64,000 bases of DNA from contig PYIZ01000048.1 of the NCBI GenBank assembly GCA_003635265.1, forward strand, positions 124,001 to 188,000, read 5' to 3'. A program made the translations under genes and the position numbers. Of the stretch, positions 32,900 through 41,500 are shown piece by piece (position 1 is the first letter of the stretch; every line of letters begins with the position of its first letter). Source of the stretch: Candidatus Poribacteria bacterium. GTDB taxonomy: Bacteria > Poribacteria > WGA-4E > PCPOR2b. The notes under the pieces are model-generated. The model was not told the DNA's origin. It ran no database searches and saw only the letters and a list, made by a program, of their open reading frames with translations.

Positions 32900-33619
32900 T
32901 CATTTACCTTTTATCTCGTCCCAGTCTACTTCATCTTTGTCACCACCGTCGTTGTTCCTAGCTCTGCCACCACGACGTCCGCCACCTCCACGTTCTCGTC
33001 GAATTGCTTCTAGCTTCCGACGACGTTCTTCTGGTGAGGCGTTGCGTAGCCACTCACGCAATGCGTCGCGTTCCCGATTCGCTCCACGCCGCGCTGCTCT
33101 TTGCTCTCGGCGTTCATCATTTGGACGTTCTTCGGAAGCTGCATCCCCTTCGCCTTCACCCGACTTGTCTCTTGAACGACTTGAACCACTGAGAAACTGC
33201 ATTGATTCCGCTTTGAGCGTTACAATGTCGTCTGAGCCTTTGAGGCTCACTTGATTCGCTGCGATGTTTTCGACAATTGCATCCCCAACCTTCTCACCTC
33301 TGGCTACATAATACAGTTGGCTGGATTTCCGTTCCATTACGAGGGCTTTTGCAACTGTCCCTTGAGTGCCAATCCATGTGGCAACCAAGGCATATTCCGG
33401 ATCCCTATTCGGTCTCCGCCAACCCAACGGACGGAATAGGTTGTTCTCAACGATAACACGATAGAAATCTCCAACGCTTTCCCGTTCTCTAGCTTCTTTC
33501 CGATCCACACGCTTTTTTTCCTGAACCCGCTTTTCATCTTGGGCGTGTACAAGTTGCGAGTTGAGGCACAACCAGCTCATAGCACAGCATGTCAATAAAA
33601 CAGTGCACAGACGGTGCAT
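32900..33619 (-). CDS. Secreted GspC/PilP-like protein with Arg/Glu-rich C-terminus
   Basis: A 239-residue exported protein: signal peptide MHRLCTVLLTCCAMSWLCLN ending at about VHAQ. The folded part (about 50-130) has VIVENNLFRPLGWRRP, ATWIGTQGTVAKALV and YYVARGEKVGDAIVENIAANQVSLKG, the pattern of the periplasmic homology domain of GspC/PilP proteins (FRPLG, xLIGT, GxxVG). The last 100 residues are highly charged (RREQRAARRGANRERDALRE) and end in a Gly/Arg-rich run. It lies between the two PhyH-HEAT copies on the opposite strand. A role in secretion or pilus assembly is possible, in line with the prepilin peptidase, but there are no such genes nearby. Confidence 0.7.
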   Translation of the reverse strand: MHRLCTVLLTCCAMSWLCLNSQLVHAQDEKRVQEKKRVDRKEARERESVGDFYRVIVENNLFRPLGWRRPNRDPEYALVATWIGTQGTVAKALVMERKSSQLYYVARGEKVGDAIVENIAANQVSLKGSDDIVTLKAESMQFLSGSSRSRDKSGEGEGDAASEERPNDERREQRAARRGANRERDALREWLRNASPEERRRKLEAIRRERGGGGRRGGRARNNDGGDKDEVDWDEIKGK

Positions 33620-33780
33620 TTGAATCTCCTCTCGGATGCATAAATAAAATATAGGACTGAATCGTTAGACGCTGAATCCATCTTTTTGTTCAGAAAAAAA
33701 TCTGGTTCTTCTAAAATTATCGGAAGCTATCGGTATTATTCAACTCAAATGATGCTGCGGTAATAGGCATATTACTTTGA

Positions 33781-33804
33781 ATCCCGATTTTATCGGGGTG
33801 GAGT
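33781..33804. repeat. CCCGATTTTATCGGGG hairpin repeat
   Basis: CCCGAT pairs with ATCGGG, followed by GTGGAG. The same hairpin plus GTGGAG follows at 19983-20002 inside the structured RNA, and related copies are at 28019 and 37231-37280. The 317-base gap 33620-33937 otherwise holds only the leader of PhyH-HEAT copy 2. Confidence 0.6.
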
Positions 33805-33875
33805 GGTATGTGAAGTAGGCTTGAGTAGTTACTGCGTGAATGACAGTTTCCCTGTTGACGTAATAACTTCAGATC

Positions 33876-33937
33876 TGATACCCTTACTATCGAATTAAAG
33901 ATTGGACAGATTCACAGCCGAAAGGAAAAAGCAGGAA
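33876..33937 (+). repeat. Upstream part of the PhyH-HEAT duplication, copy 2
   Basis: Aligns with 31318-31382 with a few substitutions and a short deletion. It contains the AAAGGA ribosome-site region of PhyH-HEAT copy 2. Confidence 0.75.
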
Positions 33938-35320
33938 ATGGTAGATAAAAGATACCTTCTCACTGATGACCAGATGCGGCACTTCATTGTTAACGGTTAT
34001 GTAATCGTCAACACGGATCTTCCAGCAAGTTTTCACGATTTCATTTATGAGCAGACCGAAATAGTGTTTGAAAAGGAAGGCAATCCGGGGAATAACCTGT
34101 TACCCAGAATTCCTGAGATTCAAGGGGTCTTCGATGATAAGCGGATTATCGGTGGATTGACCAGTGTGTTGGGTGAAGATTACTACATGCAGCCCCACCG
34201 CCACGCCCATTTTAATCAACCAAAGAGTGAGGGGCAACAGATGCACCAAGATAGTGGCAAAGAATGGTCGCATCACACACGGAGATTGTTGGTTTTCTAC
34301 TATCCACAGGATACGCCTTTGGAACTCGGACCCACCGCAATCCTTCCGGGGAGTCACTACTATAATACGCCTGATGGCGCAGCCGTCAGTAACGAATTCC
34401 CGATCTGTGGCAAAGCCGGTACGGTGGCAATTGTGAATTACGATCTTTGGCACCGCGCCATGCCGAATCGTACCGACAAGAACCGTTACATGATGAAATT
34501 CCTCTCTGCCCGCATGTCGGAGCCACGATCCCCTTCATGGAACAATGAACAGACACAGTGGAATCAGAGCGAACCAACTGGTAACCATACACATCAAAAG
34601 ATGTTCCAACACATTTGGGATTGGCATTATGGGAGGACGAATGGAAATACCCCAACCAACGGTAAATCGATGGAATCTGTACCGGAGCTAATCGAAGAGT
34701 TGGGAAATGATTCTGAGTCAAGGGGCCTTAGTGCCGCTTATGCGTTGAGCGAATTTGGAGAGTCAGCGGTGCCTGCGTTGATGGAAGCGTTCGAGGACGA
34801 ATCCGAGGCGATACGCCGAAATGCGTATTATGCGTTAAGTGCGATGGGTGCACCGACGGTTAAGCCGCTTATCAGCAGCCTGCGACACCTATACCCACAG
34901 ATTCGTGAGGTCGCTGCGGAGGCGTTGGGTGATATTGGTTCTCCCGCACAAGCCGCCGTCCCGGCATTGGTGGCGGCGTTAGAAGATGAATCAGAGAGGG
35001 TGCGTTTCCATGCAGCGGAAGCGTTAGGGACAGTCAGTCAAGAGGATTCAACAGCCATCCCTGCATTAAGCGCAGCACTGCGAGATGAGAATGAACGGGT
35101 TCGGCAGGATGCAGCCCTTGCATTGGCGCGGATTGGTCCCTACGCAGCGGACGCCGTCGGTGCGTTGGGAGCGGTATTTTCTGATGGAAACATGTATGTT
35201 CGCGGCGATGCGGTTCATGCCTTGTATCGTATCGGTACGCCGGAAGCGCGGGAGATTTTACTTCGCTTTCTGATGAGGACGCGATGGTGCTCCGTGACTG
35301 ACCGAGCAAGCAGGTCTTAG
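33938..35320 (+). CDS. PhyH-HEAT fusion protein, copy 2
   Basis: A 460-residue paralogue of the protein at 31383-32765, aligned end to end without gaps that I can see. The start is the ATG at 33938 (MVDKRYLLTDDQMRHFI), which matches copy 1; an ATG 36 bases earlier is in the duplicated leader. HxD is in QMHQDSGKEW, the turn in ILPGSHYYNT and the distal His in NYDLWHRAMPN. Substitutions are scattered over both the oxygenase and the HEAT part (for example WGRTNG/HHGKTNG linkers), so both copies have been under constraint for some time. Reading frame and metal ligands are intact in both. Confidence 0.92.
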   Translation: MVDKRYLLTDDQMRHFIVNGYVIVNTDLPASFHDFIYEQTEIVFEKEGNPGNNLLPRIPEIQGVFDDKRIIGGLTSVLGEDYYMQPHRHAHFNQPKSEGQQMHQDSGKEWSHHTRRLLVFYYPQDTPLELGPTAILPGSHYYNTPDGAAVSNEFPICGKAGTVAIVNYDLWHRAMPNRTDKNRYMMKFLSARMSEPRSPSWNNEQTQWNQSEPTGNHTHQKMFQHIWDWHYGRTNGNTPTNGKSMESVPELIEELGNDSESRGLSAAYALSEFGESAVPALMEAFEDESEAIRRNAYYALSAMGAPTVKPLISSLRHLYPQIREVAAEALGDIGSPAQAAVPALVAALEDESERVRFHAAEALGTVSQEDSTAIPALSAALRDENERVRQDAALALARIGPYAADAVGALGAVFSDGNMYVRGDAVHALYRIGTPEAREILLRFLMRTRWCSVTDRASRS

Positions 35321-35515
35321 ACGGCGGTACTCCCTATATTCTGAGAAATAAACCCTGACCTGTTTTGCAACGTCATAGATCTACAATTGCCAAACCTGCA
35401 AGATCAAAGGTAGAATATTGTATAAATAAACAGGAGGACGTGGAACCTCGACTTTGAGGAATCTGCAATTCTTGTAAATTTCTAGATATTTCTAAATACA
35501 CATAAGGGGATAACA

Positions 35516-36196
35516 ATGCAAATCAATTTTCAGAAAGTAGTAGATCTATCTTACACAGTTGATGAGAACAGCCCACGCGAGCTGCCGATTGACCCTGTCA
35601 AGATCTACGATACGGCAACAATCGAAAACGATGGCTACTTTGAAAGCCGGGTAGACTTATCCGGTCATTGTGCGACACATATTGACGTGCCCTGTCTGAT
35701 GTATGCTGAGGGATTCACGGTCGCTGAAATTCCACAAGACAAATTAACCGGATCTGCCGTGCTGATAGATCTATCGGATGTGAAGCAGCCGGGCGATGCC
35801 GTGACAGCGGAAGACATTGAGAAGTGGATTGCCGAAAACGGCGATATTCCTTCGGACAGCATCGTTTTTATACGGACCGGCATGGATCAATATGCGTACC
35901 AGGATAGTTTCAACCGCCAATGGATTGGCTTCAGCGAAGATGCAGCACGGCTGCTCGTCCAGAAAGAGATCAAGACAATTGGAACGGATGCCTGTAGTAT
36001 TGACTCGATGGCTGGACATCCGCCACAGCATGACGGACTACCGCCCGCTCATCTCGTTTTTCTCGGTGCTGGTATCCCGCAGGTTGAGGATCTCTGTAAT
36101 CTGAGCGAACTGCCGACGAACTTTCATGTGGCGATTGCACCGATGAAATTAGCACGGAGTTCCGGTGCCCCGACACGCGTCTTTGCATTTGTCTAA
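35516..36196 (+). CDS. Cyclase family protein (kynurenine formamidase-like)
   Basis: A 226-residue metal-dependent amidase/hydrolase of the cyclase fold. The start KVVDLSYTVDENSPRELP and the metal motif GHCATHIDVPCLMY (family form HxxTHxDxP) are clear; the usual final His of HxDxPxH is replaced (VPCLM). FIRTGM and GTDACSID match later family blocks. AAGGGG lies before the ATG. It precedes a PhyH gene by 37 bases on the same strand, and the two may share a transcript. The substrate is unknown. Confidence 0.87.
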   Translation: MQINFQKVVDLSYTVDENSPRELPIDPVKIYDTATIENDGYFESRVDLSGHCATHIDVPCLMYAEGFTVAEIPQDKLTGSAVLIDLSDVKQPGDAVTAEDIEKWIAENGDIPSDSIVFIRTGMDQYAYQDSFNRQWIGFSEDAARLLVQKEIKTIGTDACSIDSMAGHPPQHDGLPPAHLVFLGAGIPQVEDLCNLSELPTNFHVAIAPMKLARSSGAPTRVFAFV

Positions 36197-36233
36197 TTGT
36201 AACTGTTCCTCTGAAAACGGATAAAACAGAGAC

Positions 36234-37097
36234 ATGGAAACTCAGATGGTCGGGATTGAACTACACGAAGCAGATCGGAAGGTATACCGCGATCAAGGTT
36301 TTTGGATTGGTCCCCATTTATTCGACGATACAGCGGTGGAGGAGCTGCGCGATGCGGTCTACCGCACCATCCGTGGCGAGCGAGATTTCGATTCGATGCA
36401 CTGGGGACAACCGCCGAAATTCGACCCGCAAAGTCCGAAATTGGCACATGTGGTCAACGGTTGGTGGGTGAACGCCAAAATCCGCGAATTGATCCAATCC
36501 GACGAGATTGGCTATCTCGCTTCCCAACTGATGGGGGCTCATGAAGTCCGTCTGGTGCACGACCAAGTCCTCTACAAACCGGGGGTCGGTTCCGAGTCAG
36601 GGGAGGTTCTGGATGGCAATGTTGGTTGGCATCAGGATGCCGCGCACTGGACCATGTTCAACTCTACCACCTTCTGCACCGCTTGGATTGCTTTACAGGA
36701 TACCAATCTTTCCAATGGAAGTATGTGCTTTGTTGAGGGGTCGCATAAATGGGGGCTGATCAGAGACGCCGCCGGCTTTGCGAATAAGGATCTACACGCT
36801 TCAGAAAAAAAGTTTTCTCAAGGTGACCGGCGGTGGGTGGAAACGCCTTGTGTACTCGAAGCGGGGCAAGTCAGTTTCCATACGGGATTGACCTTTCACG
36901 GTTCGGGTCCCAATCGGACGGATGCGCCGCGTCTCTCGATTGCGCTCAACATGATGCCCGGCGGGACGACTTATAACAAGCACGGCAGGGATAATTTGAT
37001 TGGTGCTCAACTCGGACCCTATGTGAAGCACGGGGACCCGTGTACGGATCCCTTCTTCCCCAGAATTTGGCCCCCTCAAACCGAGTTGATTAACTAG
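36234..37097 (+). CDS. Phytanoyl-CoA dioxygenase family protein
   Basis: A 287-residue PhyH protein with a complete metal site: GWHQDAAHW (HxD) and, after FVEGSHKWGL, the distal His in FHTGLTFHGSGPNRTD. The Arg that binds 2-oxoglutarate is expected just after it (DAPRLSIALN). The N-terminus, YRDQGFWIGPHLFDDTAVEELRDAV, is the usual cap. It is preceded closely by the cyclase gene, and a good terminator hairpin follows the stop. The natural substrate is unknown. Confidence 0.9.
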   Translation: METQMVGIELHEADRKVYRDQGFWIGPHLFDDTAVEELRDAVYRTIRGERDFDSMHWGQPPKFDPQSPKLAHVVNGWWVNAKIRELIQSDEIGYLASQLMGAHEVRLVHDQVLYKPGVGSESGEVLDGNVGWHQDAAHWTMFNSTTFCTAWIALQDTNLSNGSMCFVEGSHKWGLIRDAAGFANKDLHASEKKFSQGDRRWVETPCVLEAGQVSFHTGLTFHGSGPNRTDAPRLSIALNMMPGGTTYNKHGRDNLIGAQLGPYVKHGDPCTDPFFPRIWPPQTELIN

Positions 37098-37121
37098 GGC
37101 GTGTTGACATTTAGGTATTAG

Positions 37122-37145
37122 GGGCGAGGTTATCTCGCCCGTTTT
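37122..37145 (+). terminator. Rho-independent terminator after the PhyH gene
   Basis: GGGCGAG (37122-37128) pairs with CTCGCCC (37134-37140) around a 5-base loop and is followed by GTTTT. It is 25 bases past the stop codon of the PhyH gene. Confidence 0.65.
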
Positions 37146-37167
37146 CAAGCGGGTTTAGTTGTCCTAT

Positions 37168-37225
37168 TGTAGGTCGATTTTCCAAAATCGACAATTTTGT
37201 GTCGAGATGTGAATCTCGACCTACA
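37168..37225. repeat. 58-bp imperfect inverted repeat with two internal hairpins
   Basis: The ends TGTAGGTCGA and TCGACCTACA are perfect inverted repeats. Inside are TCGATTTTCCAAAATCGA (37174-37191) and GTCGAGATGTGAATCTCGAC. It is one of several palindromes packed into the 233-base convergent gap 37098-37330. Confidence 0.7.
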
Positions 37226-37230
37226 GGTTG

Positions 37231-37280
37231 AGCCCCGATAAATCGGGGTAAACTACGCGAAATCCCGATTTATCGGGGCT
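37231..37280. repeat. 50-bp cruciform made of two CCCGATTTATCGGG hairpins
   Basis: AGCCCCGATAAATCGGGGT and AATCCCGATTTATCGGGGCT are inverted relative to one another and each is itself self-complementary, so the segment can fold as two small hairpins or one large cruciform. It is the densest copy of the family also seen at 19983, 28019 and 33781. Confidence 0.7.
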
Positions 37281-37330
37281 CATACTTCAGTTCGCCCCTT
37301 TTTCCTCTCACTTAGGAACTATATCAATCC

Positions 37331-38221
37331 CTATTGAATCAATTCTGCCTTTATCCCATCAAGCGGTATATCGAGCAGATCCTCCCCAAAGATGATATGA
37401 CCGTCAAAGATCTGCCCCGCCTCATACAACAAACGCTCCCGTATCCCAGGACGTGCAACCTGTTCTGTTAAGTGAACTAGGACCAAGGTGCTGACTTGGG
37501 CATCACGCGCTGTACGCGCTGCATCCAGATGCCCCGAACAACAGCTCGTCAATCTGGGATCCGTAACAACCCCATTGATAAAGTGACACATATGCACTAG
37601 GACATCGGTGCCCGCGGCAAGTTCGGTGAGTTTTGCTGTCGGTGCCGTGTCACCGCCAAAGACGATTGGATAGCCGTCTGCCTCCAAGCGGTAGGCAAGA
37701 CAGGTGAGTTGGGGTTGGCAGTGGACGACTTCTGCGACCTTTATACGCCAATTCGGACATTCCACTACGGCGCCATCAGCGACCTCAGTCACGGCTGGGT
37801 TTGGTCGCTCGCGTGGCAACACACCGCCGCGCTTTTCATAGATGAAATGACTGCCGGGATGCTCGGTTCTTCCTGCCAGATCCGGTCCAAATACACCGGA
37901 TTCGCCAAAGAGCAGCTGGGTCATCCTTTCTGTTTTTGGAGGTCCATACACGCTTAGTTCTGGAATTTTGCCGACCCCCTGATCCCAACGCGACAACACC
38001 AGATAGCCGTAATCGACACAATGGTCGTAATGAAGATGAGTTAAGAATAGGTGGGTGATACGGGTGGGTGATACGCCTTTTTCGAGTAGTCGCCGTACAG
38101 AACCGGGACCACAATCAAAGAGAAGTATCTCCTCACCTAGGGCGACTAGATAACTAGAACCCGCACGATGGAGGAGTGGTGTTGGCGTACCGGTTCCGAG
38201 GAGAGTTAAATGGATTGACAT
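37331..38221 (-). CDS. RNase Z/arylsulfatase-like metallo-beta-lactamase fold hydrolase
   Basis: A 296-residue MBL-fold protein starting MSIHLTLLGTGTPTPLLHRA, the LGTGTP motif of the RNase Z and related branch. Metal ligands are in LTHLHYDHCVDYG (HxHxDH), LVHMCHFI and FGGDTAPT. It lacks the long flexible arm of tRNase Z, so it is more likely an uncharacterised small-molecule hydrolase. AGGAG precedes the ATG. It faces the rightward PhyH gene across a palindrome-rich gap. Confidence 0.87.
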   Translation of the reverse strand: MSIHLTLLGTGTPTPLLHRAGSSYLVALGEEILLFDCGPGSVRRLLEKGVSPTRITHLFLTHLHYDHCVDYGYLVLSRWDQGVGKIPELSVYGPPKTERMTQLLFGESGVFGPDLAGRTEHPGSHFIYEKRGGVLPRERPNPAVTEVADGAVVECPNWRIKVAEVVHCQPQLTCLAYRLEADGYPIVFGGDTAPTAKLTELAAGTDVLVHMCHFINGVVTDPRLTSCCSGHLDAARTARDAQVSTLVLVHLTEQVARPGIRERLLYEAGQIFDGHIIFGEDLLDIPLDGIKAELIQ

Positions 38222-38308
38222 GTGGAATTGCTCCTACGGATCAAGTATTTGTATCATTTTTTGGTAGATTTTAGAATTAATGAGACACTGTGAACGAGCG
38301 GGGTCAGG

Positions 38309-38345
38309 AACTTTGTTTGCAAAGTTACGGCACACGGAGTGTGCC
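38309..38345. repeat. Two consecutive short hairpins in an intergenic gap
   Basis: AACTTTG/CAAAGTT (38309-38326) is followed by GGCACAC-GGA-GTGTGCC (38329-38345). The 253-base gap 38222-38474 separates divergent genes. No clear promoter pair is visible in the rest of it. Confidence 0.55.
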
Positions 38346-38474
38346 TACTACTTTAATGTCTATTTATTCTTAGAATTCACTATAGATTGCTGAATAGGTG
38401 GTGAATAGCGTTGCGTTTGATGTTATCATGTTTTATCCTAGCCTTCAACGGCTTTTTGGCAATAAGGAGAATTT

Positions 38475-39620
38475 ATGATTAGCATTACTCGGCTTTCATC
38501 GCCCCCTCAACACCATTTCTATGGGTACTACGGCATTGATGCGTGGGATCCATCGCTCCGATACCATCTGTCGCTCGAAACCGATTTCCACGAACACCGA
38601 CCGGTTGTTGGGGATGTCGCATCGGTAGGACTGATCGACAGAGAAACCCATGCGTTTATTCCATACGCATCCATTAGTGCCTTCAACCTTCAGCAAGGAA
38701 GTATGATGCACTGGATTGATGTCGGTTTTGGGAACGAGTTCACCTTCAACGATTGGGAAAACGATGAGCTAGTTTCGCGAGCGATCAATCTGCAAACAAA
38801 AGAAACCCGAACTATTCACGGGGCAATTGCTGCGCTATCGCCGACCCGACCGGTTTCACTCGGACTGAATTTTGCCCGTATGGCGCACTGTCGCGCTGTG
38901 GTTGGATATGCGAATGAGATGGATCCAGACAGTTTGCAGCCGCAGCCGACAGACGATGGCTTATTCCTGATGGATTTAAGAGATGGGAGTTCAAATCTTA
39001 TTTTATCGATCGATGATGTGGTCCGAGCAAGCCGAGATATGACCATACCAGATGGACTGGCTTGGTTTAACCATGTTCTCTTTAATACCGACGGAACGCG
39101 AATTCTGTTTTTCTGTCGTATCAGACATGGAAATGGTTTTTTGTCATCGCTCTGGACGGTAAATCCCGATGGTTCAAATCTGGTTTGCCAAATCCCATTT
39201 GGAAGCAAGGTTTCTCACTTTGATTGGCGAGACGAAAGCCGCATCTTAATCTCCAGCGACGTGACGGGAGAGATGCAATTCTTGGAATTGACGGATGGCA
39301 AGGGAGATTTTAAGCCATTCGGAGCGGGGATTCTCCCGCCGGATGGTCATGCGAGTTTTTCGCCGGACAGAAATTGGGTCGTATGTGATACCTATCCGAA
39401 AAATCCCCAACGTCTGGCGGAACTCATGCTGTATAACATCAGGCGAGAGCGGAAGATTGAGTTGGGTCAGTTTTATTCAGAAGAGATGTTCACAGGGGAC
39501 ATCCGATGTGACCTGCATCCACGCTGGTCGTCCGATGGCAAGATGATAACATTCGATTCGGTGCATGAAGGCTCGCGCCAGATCTATCTGGTGAATGTGG
39601 AGGCGATTGTATCAGAATGA
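38475..39620 (+). CDS. PD40/TolB-like beta-propeller protein
   Basis: A 381-residue cytoplasmic-looking protein (no signal peptide). It contains repeated propeller blades of the PD40 type: LFNTDGTRILFFCRIR, LWTVNPDGSNLVCQIPFG, HASFSPDRNWVVCDTYP and HPRWSSDGKMITFDSVHEGS, the last ending in RQIYLVNVE. Such blades are also found in oligogalacturonate lyases and TolB. The N-terminal FYGYYGIDAWDPSLRYHL resembles the start of those propellers, but without the lyase catalytic residues being identifiable the function stays open. AAGGAG precedes the ATG. Confidence 0.78.
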   Translation: MISITRLSSPPQHHFYGYYGIDAWDPSLRYHLSLETDFHEHRPVVGDVASVGLIDRETHAFIPYASISAFNLQQGSMMHWIDVGFGNEFTFNDWENDELVSRAINLQTKETRTIHGAIAALSPTRPVSLGLNFARMAHCRAVVGYANEMDPDSLQPQPTDDGLFLMDLRDGSSNLILSIDDVVRASRDMTIPDGLAWFNHVLFNTDGTRILFFCRIRHGNGFLSSLWTVNPDGSNLVCQIPFGSKVSHFDWRDESRILISSDVTGEMQFLELTDGKGDFKPFGAGILPPDGHASFSPDRNWVVCDTYPKNPQRLAELMLYNIRRERKIELGQFYSEEMFTGDIRCDLHPRWSSDGKMITFDSVHEGSRQIYLVNVEAIVSE

Positions 39621-39701
39621 GGATGTATCTCACCAGACAAACAGACCATCCCAATCCACTGTTTTACGCATTTACATGGCTGTGCTATACCTCGTTTTTT
39701 G

Positions 39702-39729
39702 TTGACACTTTTAGCACTGTGGCTATAAT
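39702..39729 (+). promoter_or_regulatory. Sigma-70 promoter for the Nramp-like transporter gene
   Basis: TTGACA (39702-39707) and TATAAT (39724-39729) are both perfect matches, 16 bases apart. The predicted leader is about 190 bases long; I see no recognisable riboswitch in it. This and the leader account for the 308-base gap 39621-39928. Confidence 0.75.
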
Positions 39730-39928
39730 GTTGGCACGTGCAATTCACTAAGCGAGAAGTTTAACCACTATAGCGAACTGGCTGTTAAAACAGGTCGAAT
39801 CTCAATCTAATAGATTGTACTGAAGAAACACAAATTGCGCCTCGATAAGGAGTGGCTCGTCAGTTTCACTGGGATACTAGAGGAAAATTATCCAGATCAT
39901 TTTTCTGCCCTAACCAACAGGAGAAACT

Positions 39929-41425
39929 ATGGAGGAAAAAGAAACAATCGATGAGAATCAAGAGGAGATAGGCACCGTCGAAATTCCACCTCTTACTGGG
40001 GTTTTTGGTCAGCCGTGGTCGATGCAGAAACTGCTTGGCTTAATGGCTGTCTTTGGGCCCGCCGCGATTGTCGCATCGGTCAGTATCGGTGCCGGCGAAA
40101 CGATTGTCGTTGTCCGTACAGGTGCTTGGGCACGCTATGACCTCCTATGGCTGGTGCTTATAAGTTGTATCGTTAAAGGCGTTTTTCTTACCTATCTGCT
40201 CGGACGTTACACCGCTGTTAGCGGTGAATATCTTGGACATCGTCTGGTAAGGCTACCCGGACCGCGCGGTTGGCTGTTGCTTATGATTATGTTAGTTGAG
40301 TTAATCGGCGGTCCGATGGCTTGGGTGCCGATTGCTAAACCGTGTGCAGATCTATTTCACTTTTTACTTAACGGAGTTCCGCAATCAATCCCCGAACCGA
40401 TTTGGGAAAATATCTTCACCTCCGCTTTCATTGGCCTCGCTTTGCTACTCAGCCTGAAGATGTCATATAACAGACTGGAAAAGCAGCAGGTCATCATCTG
40501 CCTGATCCTTGTTACTGGAACGATTATCGGAACCCTGATGGTACGTCCGGATCTCTGGCAAGCCTTCATTGGATCCGTAAATGTTGGGCACTTGCCAGCG
40601 TTTCCGGAGTGGACACCTGAAGATGCGCGCCAGAATCCATTGTTAACAATGGCGACAACGTTTGCTTACGTCGGTGGCGGGGCGATGGGCTATATCGTCT
40701 ACGCCAACTGGATTGGCCTCCACCGCTGGGGGTTGACTGGGCATCAAGATATTGACGCCATCCGTACCTACGCTTTCAAGAACGAAGCGATTGATTATCT
40801 GCCCGACGCACCAGAGCAGGTCAGCCGATTACGACAACTTGTCGCACCGTTACGGTGGGATGCTGGCATGGGTGCAGTCGTTCTGTTTATTGTAACGGCG
40901 GCATTTATGATATCTGGCGCTGCTGTCTTGTATCCGCTGGAAAGCCGATTTGAAGGGTGGAGCCTACTCACCGAGCAGGCTCACGTCTGGAGTAATATTC
41001 ACCCTTCGTTGGTCTGGGTTTACTACGTCTGTATCATCGCCGCACTTTGGGGAACCCTACAAGCTGTCCCTGAAGTTCTTACCCGCGTGTCTCACGAATT
41101 TTTGGAGGCGCTGTGGCCCTCCCGCGAATGGCCCTATTCTAAAATTCAGCGTTTTATCTGTACCTATTTTTTCGTCTCTACCTTTATTATCATTTGGACA
41201 GATCTAAAGTTTGATATTCTCACTCAAATTGCGGGCACTTTGGGAAACTTTGCGGTTTCATTTATAATGGTTCTTGCGTTGCGCTTAAATTCCAAACTCC
41301 CTCGTTCTTATCGAACGCACCGTGTGATGTGGGTCGGCGGAATTATATCTGCACTCATTCAGATCGCTTTTGCAGGGGTTAGTATCTGGAGTTTAGGTGC
41401 CAAACTCTTCGGGGGCGGGCAGTAG
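39929..41425 (+). CDS. Nramp-related membrane transporter lacking the metal-binding motifs
   Basis: A 498-residue inner-membrane protein with 11-12 hydrophobic segments and overall Nramp (LeuT-fold) character. The N-terminal FGPAAIVASVSIGAGETIV aligns with transmembrane helix 1, but the DPGN motif that binds divalent metal is replaced by GAGE. The helix 6 region, TTFAYVGGGAMGYIVYANWI, lacks the MPH motif. It is therefore unlikely to carry Mn2+ or Fe2+ and may transport an organic solute. AGGAG precedes the ATG and a strong promoter lies upstream. The MFS gene follows 75 bases later. Confidence 0.82.
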   Translation: MEEKETIDENQEEIGTVEIPPLTGVFGQPWSMQKLLGLMAVFGPAAIVASVSIGAGETIVVVRTGAWARYDLLWLVLISCIVKGVFLTYLLGRYTAVSGEYLGHRLVRLPGPRGWLLLMIMLVELIGGPMAWVPIAKPCADLFHFLLNGVPQSIPEPIWENIFTSAFIGLALLLSLKMSYNRLEKQQVIICLILVTGTIIGTLMVRPDLWQAFIGSVNVGHLPAFPEWTPEDARQNPLLTMATTFAYVGGGAMGYIVYANWIGLHRWGLTGHQDIDAIRTYAFKNEAIDYLPDAPEQVSRLRQLVAPLRWDAGMGAVVLFIVTAAFMISGAAVLYPLESRFEGWSLLTEQAHVWSNIHPSLVWVYYVCIIAALWGTLQAVPEVLTRVSHEFLEALWPSREWPYSKIQRFICTYFFVSTFIIIWTDLKFDILTQIAGTLGNFAVSFIMVLALRLNSKLPRSYRTHRVMWVGGIISALIQIAFAGVSIWSLGAKLFGGGQ

Positions 41426-41500
41426 TACATTTTTCAACGATGTGCCCTGGATTTGCCAATCCACGGCGAGCAGGTCTTTAAGGATAACCCTCAACGTTTA

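Noticed and set aside
39730..39928. Riboswitch or tRNA in the leader of the Nramp-like gene
   Set aside because: No cloverleaf and no known aptamer pattern (yybP-ykoY or NiCo type) could be drawn.
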